Position numbers and translations under genes: made by a program
Shown here: positions 1-8,034 of the stretch, piece by piece
Numbering within the stretch: the first letter of the stretch is position 1
How the letters are laid out: every line of letters begins with the position of its first letter
Notes under the pieces: model-generated
Database searches by the model: none
Told to the model about the DNA's origin: nothing
The model's input: only the letters and a program-made list of their open reading frames with translations
NCBI GenBank assembly: GCA_044375275.1
Contig: JBILMZ010000027.1
Location: 1-21,680 of the forward strand
Reading direction: 5' to 3'
Source: SZUA-430 sp044375275
GTDB lineage: Bacteria; Pseudomonadota; Alphaproteobacteria; Micropepsales; Micropepsaceae
Length of the DNA: 21,680 bases

Positions 1-1
1 C

Positions 2-400
2 GACCAGACGGGAGAAGGCTACAAGAAGCTGATGTCCTCGCCCCGCAGCATCGAGGCGTTCAGGCTCCTCATTCGCGAAGGTGGTCATTCGACGGAGCTG
101 TCGGAAGCCTTTGGGCGCAATCTCTCAATCCCGGCGACCACTGCGGCCAGAAAGCTGATTGCGCACTCGATTTCGATCGGTGAATGCGTGTCCATGGATG
201 TAGAAGTCGTTCAAAAGCTGATGTCGGCGCCGCTGTACCATGTCGTACTGGACCGGACATTGTTCGGCGAGCGTGGCATGAAGCCTGTACTGGCTGAGGC
301 GTATATCGACGCGTCGATGGCTGCCCTGAAATCTCTCTTGTGTACTGACGCTGCCAGTGCCGCTGCAGGCGCGCGTGTCAGGTTTCGAGAGCCGGGCTAA
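2..400 (+). CDS. TetR/AcrR-family regulator, C-terminal part (5' end outside window)
   Basis: The reading frame is open from the first bases of the window, so the gene begins upstream and only the last 132 or so residues are present. The visible part is helical and resembles the ligand-binding/dimerisation half of TetR-type repressors: a stretch around SPRSIEAFRLLIREG is followed by a segment ending in a SELSEAF-like helix, as in the AefR-like C-terminal domains. The DNA-binding helix-turn-helix, which would prove the family, is not in the window. The gene is convergent with the hydrolase gene at 411, with only 10 bases between the stops. The last residues (a Ala/Arg-rich tail) look unstructured. 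Family assignment rests on overall resemblance of the C-terminal domain; target genes and ligand cannot be guessed. Confidence 0.6.
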   Translation, partial: DQTGEGYKKLMSSPRSIEAFRLLIREGGHSTELSEAFGRNLSIPATTAARKLIAHSISIGECVSMDVEVVQKLMSAPLYHVVLDRTLFGERGMKPVLAEAYIDASMAALKSLLCTDAASAAAGARVRFREPG

Positions 401-410
401 CCCCGAGGGG

Positions 411-1334
411 TCATTTGAATTCCTCTAACAGATGGCCTGCCTCAATTGCGCCAGCCAACACTGCTGGGTCGTGGCCTGGCATGATTAAAATGCCGGGCTC
501 TTCGCGCTGAAGTCGGTTCAGCTCTGCCAGCTGCAGCATGACGGCATCGCGGTCTTCACGCAGGAACCACCAGGTTACAAGCCGTGCACGCTCGCGAACG
601 AGGTCAATGTTTCGCTTGTGCCAGGCGACGTCGCCGATGAAGAGATATTCGCGGCCATCGGTGCGCCTGACATAGATGATCTGGCTTCCTGGTGTATGCC
701 CCGCAGCCCTGATCAGGACGACGCCGGGTGCTACCGCAAGATACTTCTCGAATGAGACTGGCTTGTAAGCCTGGCGGAGCGCTTCGGGAAAGACGGCTGG
801 CGCGAGACGGTCTGCGTGTTCGACCTGCTCTGCGTTGAGTTTCGTCACGGGCAAAAGCTGTTCGAGATTGGGCTGGGCAAACAGGCCGGCCGCGTGATCC
901 CAGTGTTCATGCGTGATCAGGATGAGCGCCGCCTTGTTCATGGCCGATACGATGCGCTGGTATGCGGCGCTGTCATATCCGGATACTGCGGCATCGCCCG
1001 CTTTCATCGTGGCTTCGTCAAAACCCGTGTCGAGCAGGATGGTCTTGTCGGCATAGACCAGCTGGAAGGCTGAAACCGGCAGGGCCGTTCCTTCCCAGCC
1101 ATCGCCCGCGACGACGGCTGTCTTCGGGAAGGTGATCGTGCCGACGGTCTCGACGCGGATCTCTGCGGGACCGGTGCCTTCGATGCTGTCCGCAAGCGAT
1201 CTGACCTGGGCGATGTCGATCGCGTAGCTGCCGGTCGGCGGCATGTGGCTTTCGACGATCAGCCAGTAGTACGCCATGCCTGCAACGGCGATCAGCGATG
1301 CCAACACAATGGCGATCGTGCGAAAGAGGCTCAT
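411..1334 (-). CDS. Membrane-anchored metallo-beta-lactamase-fold hydrolase
   Basis: This 307-residue protein has an N-terminal hydrophobic segment (about residues 5-25) that would anchor it in the inner membrane with the enzyme domain outside the cytoplasm. The metal-binding signature of the MBL superfamily is complete: THEHWDH at residues 141-147 (H142, H144, D146, H147), H213 in AGHTPGS, D235 in IGDVAW and H288 in PGHD. The pattern is closest to the lactonase-like branch (N-acyl homoserine lactonase and relatives), but the substrate cannot be read from sequence. The start is an ATG with AAGGA about nine bases upstream. It lies on the same strand as rnd, 84 bases downstream of it, with a hairpin between, so co-transcription is doubtful. 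Confidence 0.85.
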   Translation of the reverse strand: MSLFRTIAIVLASLIAVAGMAYYWLIVESHMPPTGSYAIDIAQVRSLADSIEGTGPAEIRVETVGTITFPKTAVVAGDGWEGTALPVSAFQLVYADKTILLDTGFDEATMKAGDAAVSGYDSAAYQRIVSAMNKAALILITHEHWDHAAGLFAQPNLEQLLPVTKLNAEQVEHADRLAPAVFPEALRQAYKPVSFEKYLAVAPGVVLIRAAGHTPGSQIIYVRRTDGREYLFIGDVAWHKRNIDLVRERARLVTWWFLREDRDAVMLQLAELNRLQREEPGILIMPGHDPAVLAGAIEAGHLLEEFK

Positions 1335-1383
1335 GCGGCATCGTCCTTCTGGCGTTGCGGACTGGACAATCCGAAACTAGGAC

Positions 1384-1405
1384 GGCTCGCCTTGTTCGGC
1401 AAGCC
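1384..1405 (-). terminator. Hairpin downstream of rnd
   Basis: Read on the minus strand, 14 bases past the rnd stop codon, GGCTTGCC and GGCGAGCC pair over eight positions (one G-T pair) around a six-base loop. Its position directly after a stop codon suits a transcription terminator, but there is no clear T-run after it. Confidence 0.4.
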
Positions 1406-1418
1406 AGGCCGCGGCGCG

Positions 1419-2576
1419 TCAGGTGCGTTCGACGGCGACGACGGTGGGCTTGCGGTTCCTGATGGTCAGGGCGATCCGTCCGTGCTTGAGTTCCAGTGCG
1501 GCGTTTCCGAAAATCTCCCGACGCCATCCCTGCAACGCGGGAACGTCGGCATTGTCATCGGCTGCGATGTGATCGAGGTCAGATGACGAGGCGATCAGCT
1601 TCTGGGCGACGCCGTGCTGTTCGCACAGGATTTTCAGGAGGACACGCATCATGTCGCCCAGGACGGGAGGCACCGAGACTTGCGCGCTGCGTTCAATTTC
1701 GGGGACCGCCGATGCTGGCAGGGCGAGCCCCGCCTTGACGGCATCCAGCAGGCCCGCGGCTCCTCTTGACGTCGAGAAGCCCCGGGGGATGCCCCGCAGG
1801 TTTTCCAGATCGTCGGCTGTTGCCGGTGCCTGGGTCGCAATTTCAAACAACGCATCGTCTTTCAAGATTCGGCTGCGCGGGACGTTGCGCTCCTGGGCGA
1901 GGCGCTCGCGCCATGCAGCCACTTCGACGACAACGGCCATGAACCGGCGGTTGCCTCCGCGCAGCTTCAGGCGGCGCCAGGATTCCTCCGGCTTGAGTTC
2001 GTAGGTTTCCGGTGAACGCAGAATGCCCAACTCTTCTTCGAGCCACTCCGAGCGGCCGCTCTTTTCGAGTTGGCGGTTCAGTGTTTCGTAAACGCGGCAC
2101 AGGTGGGTGACGTCGGACAGGGCGTAGTCCACCTGCCGGTCCGTGAGGGGGCGGCGGGCCCAGTCCGTAAACCGGGATGACTTGTCGATCTGAACGCTGA
2201 CCAGTTCGCGCACCAGAGTCTCGTAGGCTGCTGCATCGCCGAATCCGCAGACCATGGCGGCTACCTGGGTGTCGAACAACGGCGCGGGGATCATGCCTGC
2301 CTGGTGGTAGAAGATCTCGATGTCCTGGCGTGCGGCATGAAAGACCTTGATGCTCGGCGAGCCCGCCAGAAAGTCATAGAAGAGCTTCATGTCCAGGCCG
2401 GGGGCCAGGGGGTCTATGGCGACGGCAAAGCCCGGAATTGCGGCCTGCAACAGGCACAGTTTTGGCCAGTAGGTCGTGTCCCGCATGAACTCGGTGTCGA
2501 TGGCGATATACGGGGCACCTGCAAATCTTTCGCAGGCGGCCGCAAGCGCTTCATTCGTGGTGACGAGACTTCCCAT
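1419..2576 (-). CDS. rnd: Ribonuclease D
   Basis: RNase D is a 3'-to-5' exoribonuclease that trims tRNA and other stable RNA precursors in the cytoplasm. The DEDDy exonuclease domain is complete: D27 and E29 in AIDTEF, D85 in HAARQDIEIF, and Y151 with D155 in DYALSDVTHL. An HRDC-type helical region follows (roughly residues 205-285) and a second helical region completes the 385 residues, a normal family length. I chose the ATG at 2576 because the protein then begins MGSLVTTNEAL, close to the exonuclease fold; a longer frame to 2624 adds 16 residues with no family resemblance. No Shine-Dalgarno sequence is visible before this ATG. The gene is divergent from aspS, an arrangement I believe is common in alphaproteobacteria. 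Confidence 0.95.
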   Translation of the reverse strand: MGSLVTTNEALAAACERFAGAPYIAIDTEFMRDTTYWPKLCLLQAAIPGFAVAIDPLAPGLDMKLFYDFLAGSPSIKVFHAARQDIEIFYHQAGMIPAPLFDTQVAAMVCGFGDAAAYETLVRELVSVQIDKSSRFTDWARRPLTDRQVDYALSDVTHLCRVYETLNRQLEKSGRSEWLEEELGILRSPETYELKPEESWRRLKLRGGNRRFMAVVVEVAAWRERLAQERNVPRSRILKDDALFEIATQAPATADDLENLRGIPRGFSTSRGAAGLLDAVKAGLALPASAVPEIERSAQVSVPPVLGDMMRVLLKILCEQHGVAQKLIASSSDLDHIAADDNADVPALQGWRREIFGNAALELKHGRIALTIRNRKPTVVAVERT

Positions 2577-2583
2577 TTGCGGT

Positions 2584-2613
2584 GCTATAGCCCATGTTGC
2601 GCGGTCTTGACAG
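2584..2613 (-). promoter_or_regulatory. Possible rnd promoter, close to the start codon
   Basis: On the minus strand CTGTCA (2613-2608) and TATAGC (2589-2584) each match the sigma-70 -35/-10 consensus at four of six positions, with an 18-base spacer. The -10 ends seven bases before the ATG, so transcription would start at or almost at the start codon, in keeping with the missing ribosome binding site. Weak, pattern-based call. Confidence 0.25.
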
Positions 2614-2680
2614 GTTGTGACCACACAGCCACAAGGGGCCCGCTTAAACAGCCATTTTCTGAGAAACTCAAGGAACTTCC

Positions 2681-4513
2681 ATGCATCGCTACCGCACCCA
2701 CACCTGCGGCGAATTGCGCGCCAGCCATGTAGGCAGCCGTGTCCGAATCTCCGGCTGGGTTCATCGCCGCCGCGATCATGGCGGTCTGATCTTCATCGAC
2801 CTGCGGGACAATTACGGCCTGACACAGTGCGTGGTCGAACCCGACAGTCCGGCTTTCACGGCCGTCGATGGTTTACGCGCGGAGTTCGTGGCGACCTTTA
2901 CAGGCCGCGTGGTGGCAAGGCCAGGCGACACGGTAAACAAGGATCTGCCGACCGGCGAGATCGAAATCCGCATCGACGAAGTGGCGGTTCAGTCCGAAGC
3001 GGGCGAACTTCCGTTGCCGGTGTTTGGCGAGCAGGACTATCCGGAGGACATCCGCCTCAAGTACCGCTTTCTCGACCTGCGCCGTGACCGCATCCACAAG
3101 AACATCCTGCTGCGTTCGAACGTGATCTCGAGCCTGCGTCGCCGCATGATCGACCAGGGTTTCACCGAGTTCCAGACGCCGATCCTGACGGCCTCGTCGC
3201 CGGAAGGCGCGCGTGACTTCCTCGTGCCGTCGCGTCTCCACCCGGGAAAGTTCTACGCGCTGCCGCAGGCACCGCAACAGTTCAAGCAGTTGATCATGGT
3301 GGCGGGCTTCGACCGCTACTTCCAGATCGCGCCCTGCTTCCGCGATGAAGATGCGCGTGCCGACCGTTCGCCTGGTGAGTTCTACCAGCTCGATCTTGAA
3401 ATGAGCTTCGTCACGCAAGAAGACGTGTTTGCGGCGGTTGAACCGGTGCTCAACGGCGTGTTCCAGGAATTCTCGAACGGTCGCACGATCAACCCGGGAC
3501 CTTTCCCGCGTATCCCGTATGCGGAGTCCATGCTCAAGTACGGCTCCGACAAGCCCGACCTGCGCAACCCGATCATCATCGCTGACGTCAGCGAGGAGTT
3601 CGCCGACGCCACGGTTGAGTTCAAGGCATTCAAGGGTGTCGTGGCCCAGGGTGGCGTGGTTCGCGCCATTCCGGCACCGGGCGCTGCTTCACAGCCTCGC
3701 TCGTTCTTCGACAAGCTGAATGACTGGGCGCGCAGCGAAATGAAAGCGCCGGGTCTCGGCTACATCACGTTCGAGAGCGAAGGTGGCAAGCTTGTCGGCA
3801 AGGGGCCGATTGCCAAGTTCATTCCCGAGCCCGTCCTCAATCGGTTGGCCACGAAGGCCGCGGTCAAGGCGGGTGACGCGCTGTTCTTCTCGGCCGGAAA
3901 GGCTGATGCGGCGGCAAAGCTTGCGGGTGCCGCGCGCATTCGCATTGGCAACGAACTGGGCCTCAAGGCCTCGCCGTACTACGACTTCCACTTCTGCTGG
4001 ATCGTCGACTTCCCGATGTACGAGTTCAACGAGGAAGACAAGAAGATCGACTTCAGCCACAACCCGTTCTCGATGCCGAACTTCGATCACGACGCGTTCC
4101 TCAAGCTCGATCCGAAGGACGACAAGACGATCCTTGGCATCACGGCGTTCCAGTACGACATCGTGTGCAATGGCATCGAGCTGTCCTCGGGTGCGATCCG
4201 CAACCACCGTCCGGACATCATGATCAAGGCGTTCGACATTGCCGGCTATCCGGCAGAGGTCGTGGAGCAGAAGTTCGGCGGCATGCTGAATGCCTTCCGC
4301 TTCGGCGCACCGCCGCACGGTGGAACGGCGCCGGGTGTTGACCGCATCGTGATGCTGATCGCTGGCGAGGAAAACCTGCGCGAGGTCACGATGTTCCCCA
4401 TGAACCAGCGCGCGGAAGACCTGATGATGGGCGCGCCTTCGGACGTGACGCCAAAGCAGCTGCGCGAACTGAACATCCGCGTGGTAGCGCCGGAGCCCAA
4501 GGCTCAAAGCTGA
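2681..4513 (+). CDS. aspS: Aspartyl-tRNA synthetase, probably non-discriminating (Asp/Asn)
   Basis: This class II synthetase charges tRNA(Asp) with aspartate. The 610 residues show the bacterial layout: an N-terminal OB-fold that binds the anticodon (about 1-110), the catalytic core with motif 2 around residues 219-240 (FRDEDARADR then GEFYQLD), a GAD insertion domain (about 312-427) and motif 3 around 547-560 (GGTAPGVDRIVML). The anticodon-binding domain carries RRRDHGG with H33, and a glycine at position 82. In characterised bacterial enzymes a His/Gly pair at these sites goes with relaxed specificity, so the enzyme probably also charges tRNA(Asn) for GatCAB amidation. The ATG at 2681 has AAGGA six bases upstream. 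The gene is divergent from rnd and ends in a hairpin shared with the converging gene. Confidence 0.97.
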   Translation: MHRYRTHTCGELRASHVGSRVRISGWVHRRRDHGGLIFIDLRDNYGLTQCVVEPDSPAFTAVDGLRAEFVATFTGRVVARPGDTVNKDLPTGEIEIRIDEVAVQSEAGELPLPVFGEQDYPEDIRLKYRFLDLRRDRIHKNILLRSNVISSLRRRMIDQGFTEFQTPILTASSPEGARDFLVPSRLHPGKFYALPQAPQQFKQLIMVAGFDRYFQIAPCFRDEDARADRSPGEFYQLDLEMSFVTQEDVFAAVEPVLNGVFQEFSNGRTINPGPFPRIPYAESMLKYGSDKPDLRNPIIIADVSEEFADATVEFKAFKGVVAQGGVVRAIPAPGAASQPRSFFDKLNDWARSEMKAPGLGYITFESEGGKLVGKGPIAKFIPEPVLNRLATKAAVKAGDALFFSAGKADAAAKLAGAARIRIGNELGLKASPYYDFHFCWIVDFPMYEFNEEDKKIDFSHNPFSMPNFDHDAFLKLDPKDDKTILGITAFQYDIVCNGIELSSGAIRNHRPDIMIKAFDIAGYPAEVVEQKFGGMLNAFRFGAPPHGGTAPGVDRIVMLIAGEENLREVTMFPMNQRAEDLMMGAPSDVTPKQLRELNIRVVAPEPKAQS

Positions 4514-4521
4514 CGAATGGC

Positions 4522-4549
4522 GCGGTTGGTGTCGGGTTACACCAACCGC
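4522..4549. terminator. Perfect hairpin between converging aspS and GNAT genes
   Basis: GCGGTTGGTGT (4522-4532) and its exact reverse complement (4539-4549) flank a six-base loop, giving an 11-bp perfect stem nine bases after the aspS stop. It overlaps the last codons and stop of the converging acetyltransferase gene. It probably works as a bidirectional terminator, although neither side has a long T-run. Confidence 0.65.
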
Positions 4550-5028
4550 TCCATCAACACGGCATCGTAAGTGGTGCCGTCAACACGACGATAATCACGG
4601 ATGAAGCCGACTTCCGTGAAGCCAGCCTTGCTGTAAAGGGCAATGGCCCTCGCGTTGGCCGAGAAAACCGTCAATTCAATCTTTGACAGTCCCGCGCGTG
4701 GCGCCTGCGCGATGCATGCTTGCAACAGGCGCTCTCCAAGCCCTTGCCCCCTGAATGGCGCAAGGAGGCCCATGCCCAGGATGCCGCGGTGACTGCACTC
4801 GGGAATGTCGACAGGGGTCACGTCTGCCCATCCCACAACGGCGTTTCCGGACAGGACGACAAACATTGGCCAGCCATTCGCGATGTGGAGGAGCGGAAAT
4901 GCGGTTTCTTCGCTGTGAGGCGGCAGCGTGATGCGCCCGAGGTAGATGCGCTCGGCGGCTACGGCCTCGACTGCAGCCCGCCAGCCGGGGATATGCTCGC
5001 GCTGTATGGGTCGGACGTCCGGGGACAT
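4537..5028 (-). CDS. GNAT-family N-acetyltransferase
   Basis: GNAT enzymes transfer an acetyl group from acetyl-CoA to an amine. The 163-residue protein has the acetyl-CoA pyrophosphate-binding motif A near residues 85-101 (GMGLLAPFRGQGLGERLL, containing the Q-x-x-G-x-G core) and motif B near residues 124-137 (NARAIALYSKAGF). The C-terminus, with a DAVLMERLV-like strand, is typical of RimI-like and related members. The substrate is unknown. It lies 21 bases downstream of the secreted-protein gene at 5050-5955 on the same strand, so the two may be one transcript. Its stop codon lies inside the 4522-4549 hairpin. Confidence 0.88.
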   Translation of the reverse strand: MSPDVRPIQREHIPGWRAAVEAVAAERIYLGRITLPPHSEETAFPLLHIANGWPMFVVLSGNAVVGWADVTPVDIPECSHRGILGMGLLAPFRGQGLGERLLQACIAQAPRAGLSKIELTVFSANARAIALYSKAGFTEVGFIRDYRRVDGTTYDAVLMERLV

Positions 5029-5049
5029 GTGGTGGCCTGTCTTTGGGGC

Positions 5050-5955
5050 TCAGGGTGTGCCGTTGACGACAGTCACGCTGTCCCATTTGCCCGCGAGAAC
5101 GGCAAGCATGACGCCTGCAGTCTCGTTGATCGCGTCGGCCAGTTCCGCACGAATGGTGCCTTCGCGAATGTAGTTCGTCCACGCGCCGGGGTTCCGGCTG
5201 ACCTGCCTGAACCAGTGCGCGAGCGCACGGCTGGCGTTCTCATAGTCGGCATTGGCAAAGTCGACGATCAGCGGATCTCGGGGATTTTGGATAAGGGCGC
5301 TCTGCGAAGGCCAGGTGATGAGCAGCGGCCCGCTCATGCCCAACACGCCGGCCTTTGATGCGATGGCCCTTCCGAGGCTGTAGTCATACCAGGCAATCAG
5401 GGTATTGCAGTTTCGCGCCTGGAAGGCTGCGGTGATGTCATCCGTCGGGATGCCGGCGATGATCGGCCAGTAGGTTGCGAGCACCTGCTGGCTCGACGCC
5501 GATTCAGGGGACACGTAATCGAGGGACGCCAGCATGATGTCGCAGAACTGCTTCTGCGTCTGCTGTTCGCGATCCGTGATTGCAGATTTCGGCAACAGCA
5601 CAAAGCCGAAGGCCTTTTTCGTGTCGAGCTGCATGGTGCCGCGCTGGAAATGGCTCAGGACTTTCAGTTCGGTTCCGGCTCCCGGTGGCCCTGAGCCGCC
5701 GGCGACATAGTCAACGGTTGGCGGTGCGGGGACCGGTGATGGAGGAGGATTGTTCAGGCAGCTTGCCGGCTGGCCATTCGGGCCGGGCGTGCAGTCGGTG
5801 GGCAGGCTCGGTGAGCTGACGGAAGGCGACGGGGTATTGGCTCCGGGAGGTGCAGTGGGAGAGATCATCTGCGCGAATGCTGAGCTGCCGGTTAACACCA
5901 GGGCAAGTAACAGCGTTGCCAGCCGGATGCGGGGGGCAGTTCTGTGGTGGTGCAT
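5050..5955 (-). CDS. Secreted protein of unrecognised family, intact copy
   Basis: I do not recognise this 301-residue protein. It starts with a clear Sec signal peptide (basic n-region HHHRTAPRIR, hydrophobic core, cleavage probably after AFA), then a Pro/Ser/Gly-rich linker of about 60 residues with two cysteines, then a globular domain from about residue 92. That domain has two more cysteines (QFCDIM and RNCNTL) and a tail ending in a conserved VMLAVLAGK-x-D-x-VTVVN-x-TP block. I chose the ATG at 5955 because GGAG lies six bases upstream and it opens directly on the signal peptide; a longer frame to 6051 adds nothing recognisable. A decayed homologue is at 9335-10012. Upstream on the same strand, 205 bases away, is the TpsB gene. 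The protein has no haemagglutinin-like TPS domain, so it is not an obvious TpsB substrate. Confidence 0.75.
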   Translation of the reverse strand: MHHHRTAPRIRLATLLLALVLTGSSAFAQMISPTAPPGANTPSPSVSSPSLPTDCTPGPNGQPASCLNNPPPSPVPAPPTVDYVAGGSGPPGAGTELKVLSHFQRGTMQLDTKKAFGFVLLPKSAITDREQQTQKQFCDIMLASLDYVSPESASSQQVLATYWPIIAGIPTDDITAAFQARNCNTLIAWYDYSLGRAIASKAGVLGMSGPLLITWPSQSALIQNPRDPLIVDFANADYENASRALAHWFRQVSRNPGAWTNYIREGTIRAELADAINETAGVMLAVLAGKWDSVTVVNGTP

Positions 5956-6160
5956 GGGGATCTCCAGTCGACCAAAACTGTCCATTGGCAGGCGATGAGG
6001 GGAATCGTTGGAGGGAAGCATGGGCGAGCCCGACTTTCTAAGCAACTGCACAGCACGGCTTGAAATGTCGGTGTCCCGATGTTTACGGCCGCCAAAGCCT
6101 CACTGGAAGCCCGCAAGTGGAAGCGCATCTAGATGTAGCGCCGAAGCCGGATGGCTGACC

Positions 6161-7792
6161 CTACATTGCCCAGGAGAGCGAGAAGAAGAAGCGGGTGGAT
6201 CCCTGTTGCGAGGGCGGGCTTCCGCCGATGGATCTTGCTGCTTCCACGCTGGCAACCAGACCATTTCCCAACATCAACTTGAGTCCCGAACCCGCGGACG
6301 CGAGGCTGGCATCACCGGTACCGGATGGGTTTCCTCCGAGGTTCAAGACTTCGCCAAGATCGGCAAATACAAAAGCCTGAACCGTTTCGAGGGGTCCAAA
6401 GTTCAGGGAGGTGGTGTATCTTAGCTCCACACCGGCGGCCCAGCCCGTGTCTCCGCTGAGTGACGAATAGTCGAATGCGCGACCGAGGCGCGCGCCACCA
6501 AATCCGATTTCCTCGCTGTCCGGCAAAGCGCCATCTGCAAACTGACCTGATGCCTGGATCTGAAGTCTGATATCCGACCAAAGTGGTGTAGAGGCGAATG
6601 CGTTGAGCCTCAATTTTGCAAACTGCGGTCTGGCATCATCGAGGCTGAGGTTGACATCTGTTTTCCGGGAGGCGTCCAAGGCGTCAAGTCCGACACTGCC
6701 TTCGATGTTGAGATCAGCTCTTGAGTGCCCGCTCACCTCCGTGAGGGAGAGGCTGCCTCTCAGCATGACCAGTGTTTCGTCGCGTGGTGCGTCATTGGCA
6801 AAGTCCTGGATGTTGTGTCTCCGCTCCAGGGACATGCCCAGCCACACTGATTCCGCACGCGACCGAAACAAGGGAACCGAGATCTTTCCCGACAGGCGTT
6901 CTGAAGCGTACGAAGACTTTGGTGTGAATGGGTCAGTATTGTCCTGCGTTTGGGAAATCGAAGCGTCGACGTCCAACCAAAGATTTCCGCCGAGCACAGA
7001 ACGTGAATAACTCGCGGTCGCGAAAGAGAGTTCTGTGGTGTCTTCTGGTGTAAAGAACAACGAGCCTGTCAGTCGATCGGCGTTACTGAACACCGAATTG
7101 AGCGATACGGATGCATAGGCTTGTTGCGGACCGGCAGCGGTCGTGCCGCGATTGTCTGTGTAGAGCCGCAGGGATACGGGTTTTAGTGCAACCTGCAAGT
7201 GCAACCGGAAGCGCGCATGGTCTTCTGGATCTGGCAAGAGCTGGGAGGATTTGATCGTGAACCCGTAGCGGTCAGACAGAAGCAGCGACTCGCGCTCGAA
7301 TGTGTTGAGCCTTAGCGGGCGCTCGGTCAGTGTTTGGGAAAACTGGGAGCGCGCATCGTCACTATTCATGCCGGAAGCATCCACGTCACTCACAAAGGCT
7401 TCAATCAATTCCAACTGCAGCACGCCGCCCTTGATTTCTTGTGGCGGGATGATGGCCCGGGAAAGGAAATATCCCCGTTCGCGATAGAGTTGGGTGATGA
7501 CACTTGTCAGCTTTTCCAAGTCGCTTTCACCGACCTTGGTTCCAACGAAAGGAGCCACGACCGGCTTCAATTGCTCGGCGCTGAAGATAGTGCCTCCCCG
7601 GATTTCCACGTGGGAAAGCGTGAACGGTTGTATCCCGGTGGCTGGGGCGTAGCTATCCGCTGCAAAGGGTGTCTGCGGCGCTTGTGCGGGCTTACTGCTC
7701 TCCGGCAGGCGGTCTTCTATCCGTCCGGTTTCCTTGGTATCAGCGCGCGCGTGTCCGATTGCGCTGACCAGTGTCAGCGTCAGCGTGGCCAC
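6161..7792 (-). CDS. ShlB/FhaC/HecB-type TpsB outer-membrane transporter
   Basis: TpsB proteins are Omp85-superfamily beta-barrels that export a large TpsA exoprotein across the outer membrane. A POTRA domain lies at about residues 56-133 (PFTLSHVEIRGG at its start, IPPQEIKGGVLQLELIEAFV at its end). A beta-strand-rich ShlB-type barrel follows, with the conserved loop-6 region as FGGARLGRAFDYS near residue 440, and a terminal aromatic strand (FFFSLSWAM). The coordinates use the GTG at 7792, but this cuts into the signal peptide. The frame stays open upstream to a stop at about 7837-7839, and translation from the CTG at 7825 gives a basic n-region (LRRLSCRTY) before the hydrophobic core, with GGAG seven bases before that CTG. 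No TpsA gene is in the window. The gene is divergent from the FecR gene, with a CtrA site between. Confidence 0.9.
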   Translation of the reverse strand: MATLTLTLVSAIGHARADTKETGRIEDRLPESSKPAQAPQTPFAADSYAPATGIQPFTLSHVEIRGGTIFSAEQLKPVVAPFVGTKVGESDLEKLTSVITQLYRERGYFLSRAIIPPQEIKGGVLQLELIEAFVSDVDASGMNSDDARSQFSQTLTERPLRLNTFERESLLLSDRYGFTIKSSQLLPDPEDHARFRLHLQVALKPVSLRLYTDNRGTTAAGPQQAYASVSLNSVFSNADRLTGSLFFTPEDTTELSFATASYSRSVLGGNLWLDVDASISQTQDNTDPFTPKSSYASERLSGKISVPLFRSRAESVWLGMSLERRHNIQDFANDAPRDETLVMLRGSLSLTEVSGHSRADLNIEGSVGLDALDASRKTDVNLSLDDARPQFAKLRLNAFASTPLWSDIRLQIQASGQFADGALPDSEEIGFGGARLGRAFDYSSLSGDTGWAAGVELRYTTSLNFGPLETVQAFVFADLGEVLNLGGNPSGTGDASLASAGSGLKLMLGNGLVASVEAARSIGGSPPSQQGSTRFFFSLSWAM

Positions 7793-7869
7793 GACAAGAT
7801 AGGTTCGGCAGCTGAGGCGGCGCAGCTCATGGCTCCATCAATTTCCAAAGGGGAACGTGCATGCGTTAC

Positions 7870-7888
7870 GGTTAAGACGCGCTTAACC
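7870..7888. promoter_or_regulatory. Palindromic CtrA box in the tpsB/fecR-like intergenic region
   Basis: GGTTAAGACGCGCTTAACC contains TTAA (7872-7875), seven bases, then TTAAC (7883-7887): the full consensus of the alphaproteobacterial cell-cycle regulator CtrA. The 7-bp arms are perfect reverse complements around ACGCG, so the same consensus reads on both strands and could serve both diverging genes. It is 78 bases upstream of the GTG of the TpsB gene and 146 bases upstream of the FecR-type gene. I found no second full match in the window. Function is inferred from the match alone. Confidence 0.6.
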
Positions 7889-8034
7889 AGTTGTCGGTCC
7901 CTAAAGGTTATTCGTGATCTGTATCCGACGCCGGGTATGGCTTGGGCCTCTAAACCACGTTTCTTTTCTCATCATTAGTTCAGTGCGGCCGATTGTGGGC
8001 GTTCTTCAATGTTGGGTGACGGAGCGCGACGTAG

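Noticed and set aside
400..411. ACCCCGAGGGGT between the TetR tail and the hydrolase gene as a terminator
   Set aside because: Only four to five base pairs with a two- to four-base loop; too short to be convincing.
3689..4507. Minus-strand open frame of 272 codons, plus another at 2873-3418
   Set aside because: Both are antisense to aspS and show the His/Arg/Val-rich composition typical of shadows of GC-rich genes.
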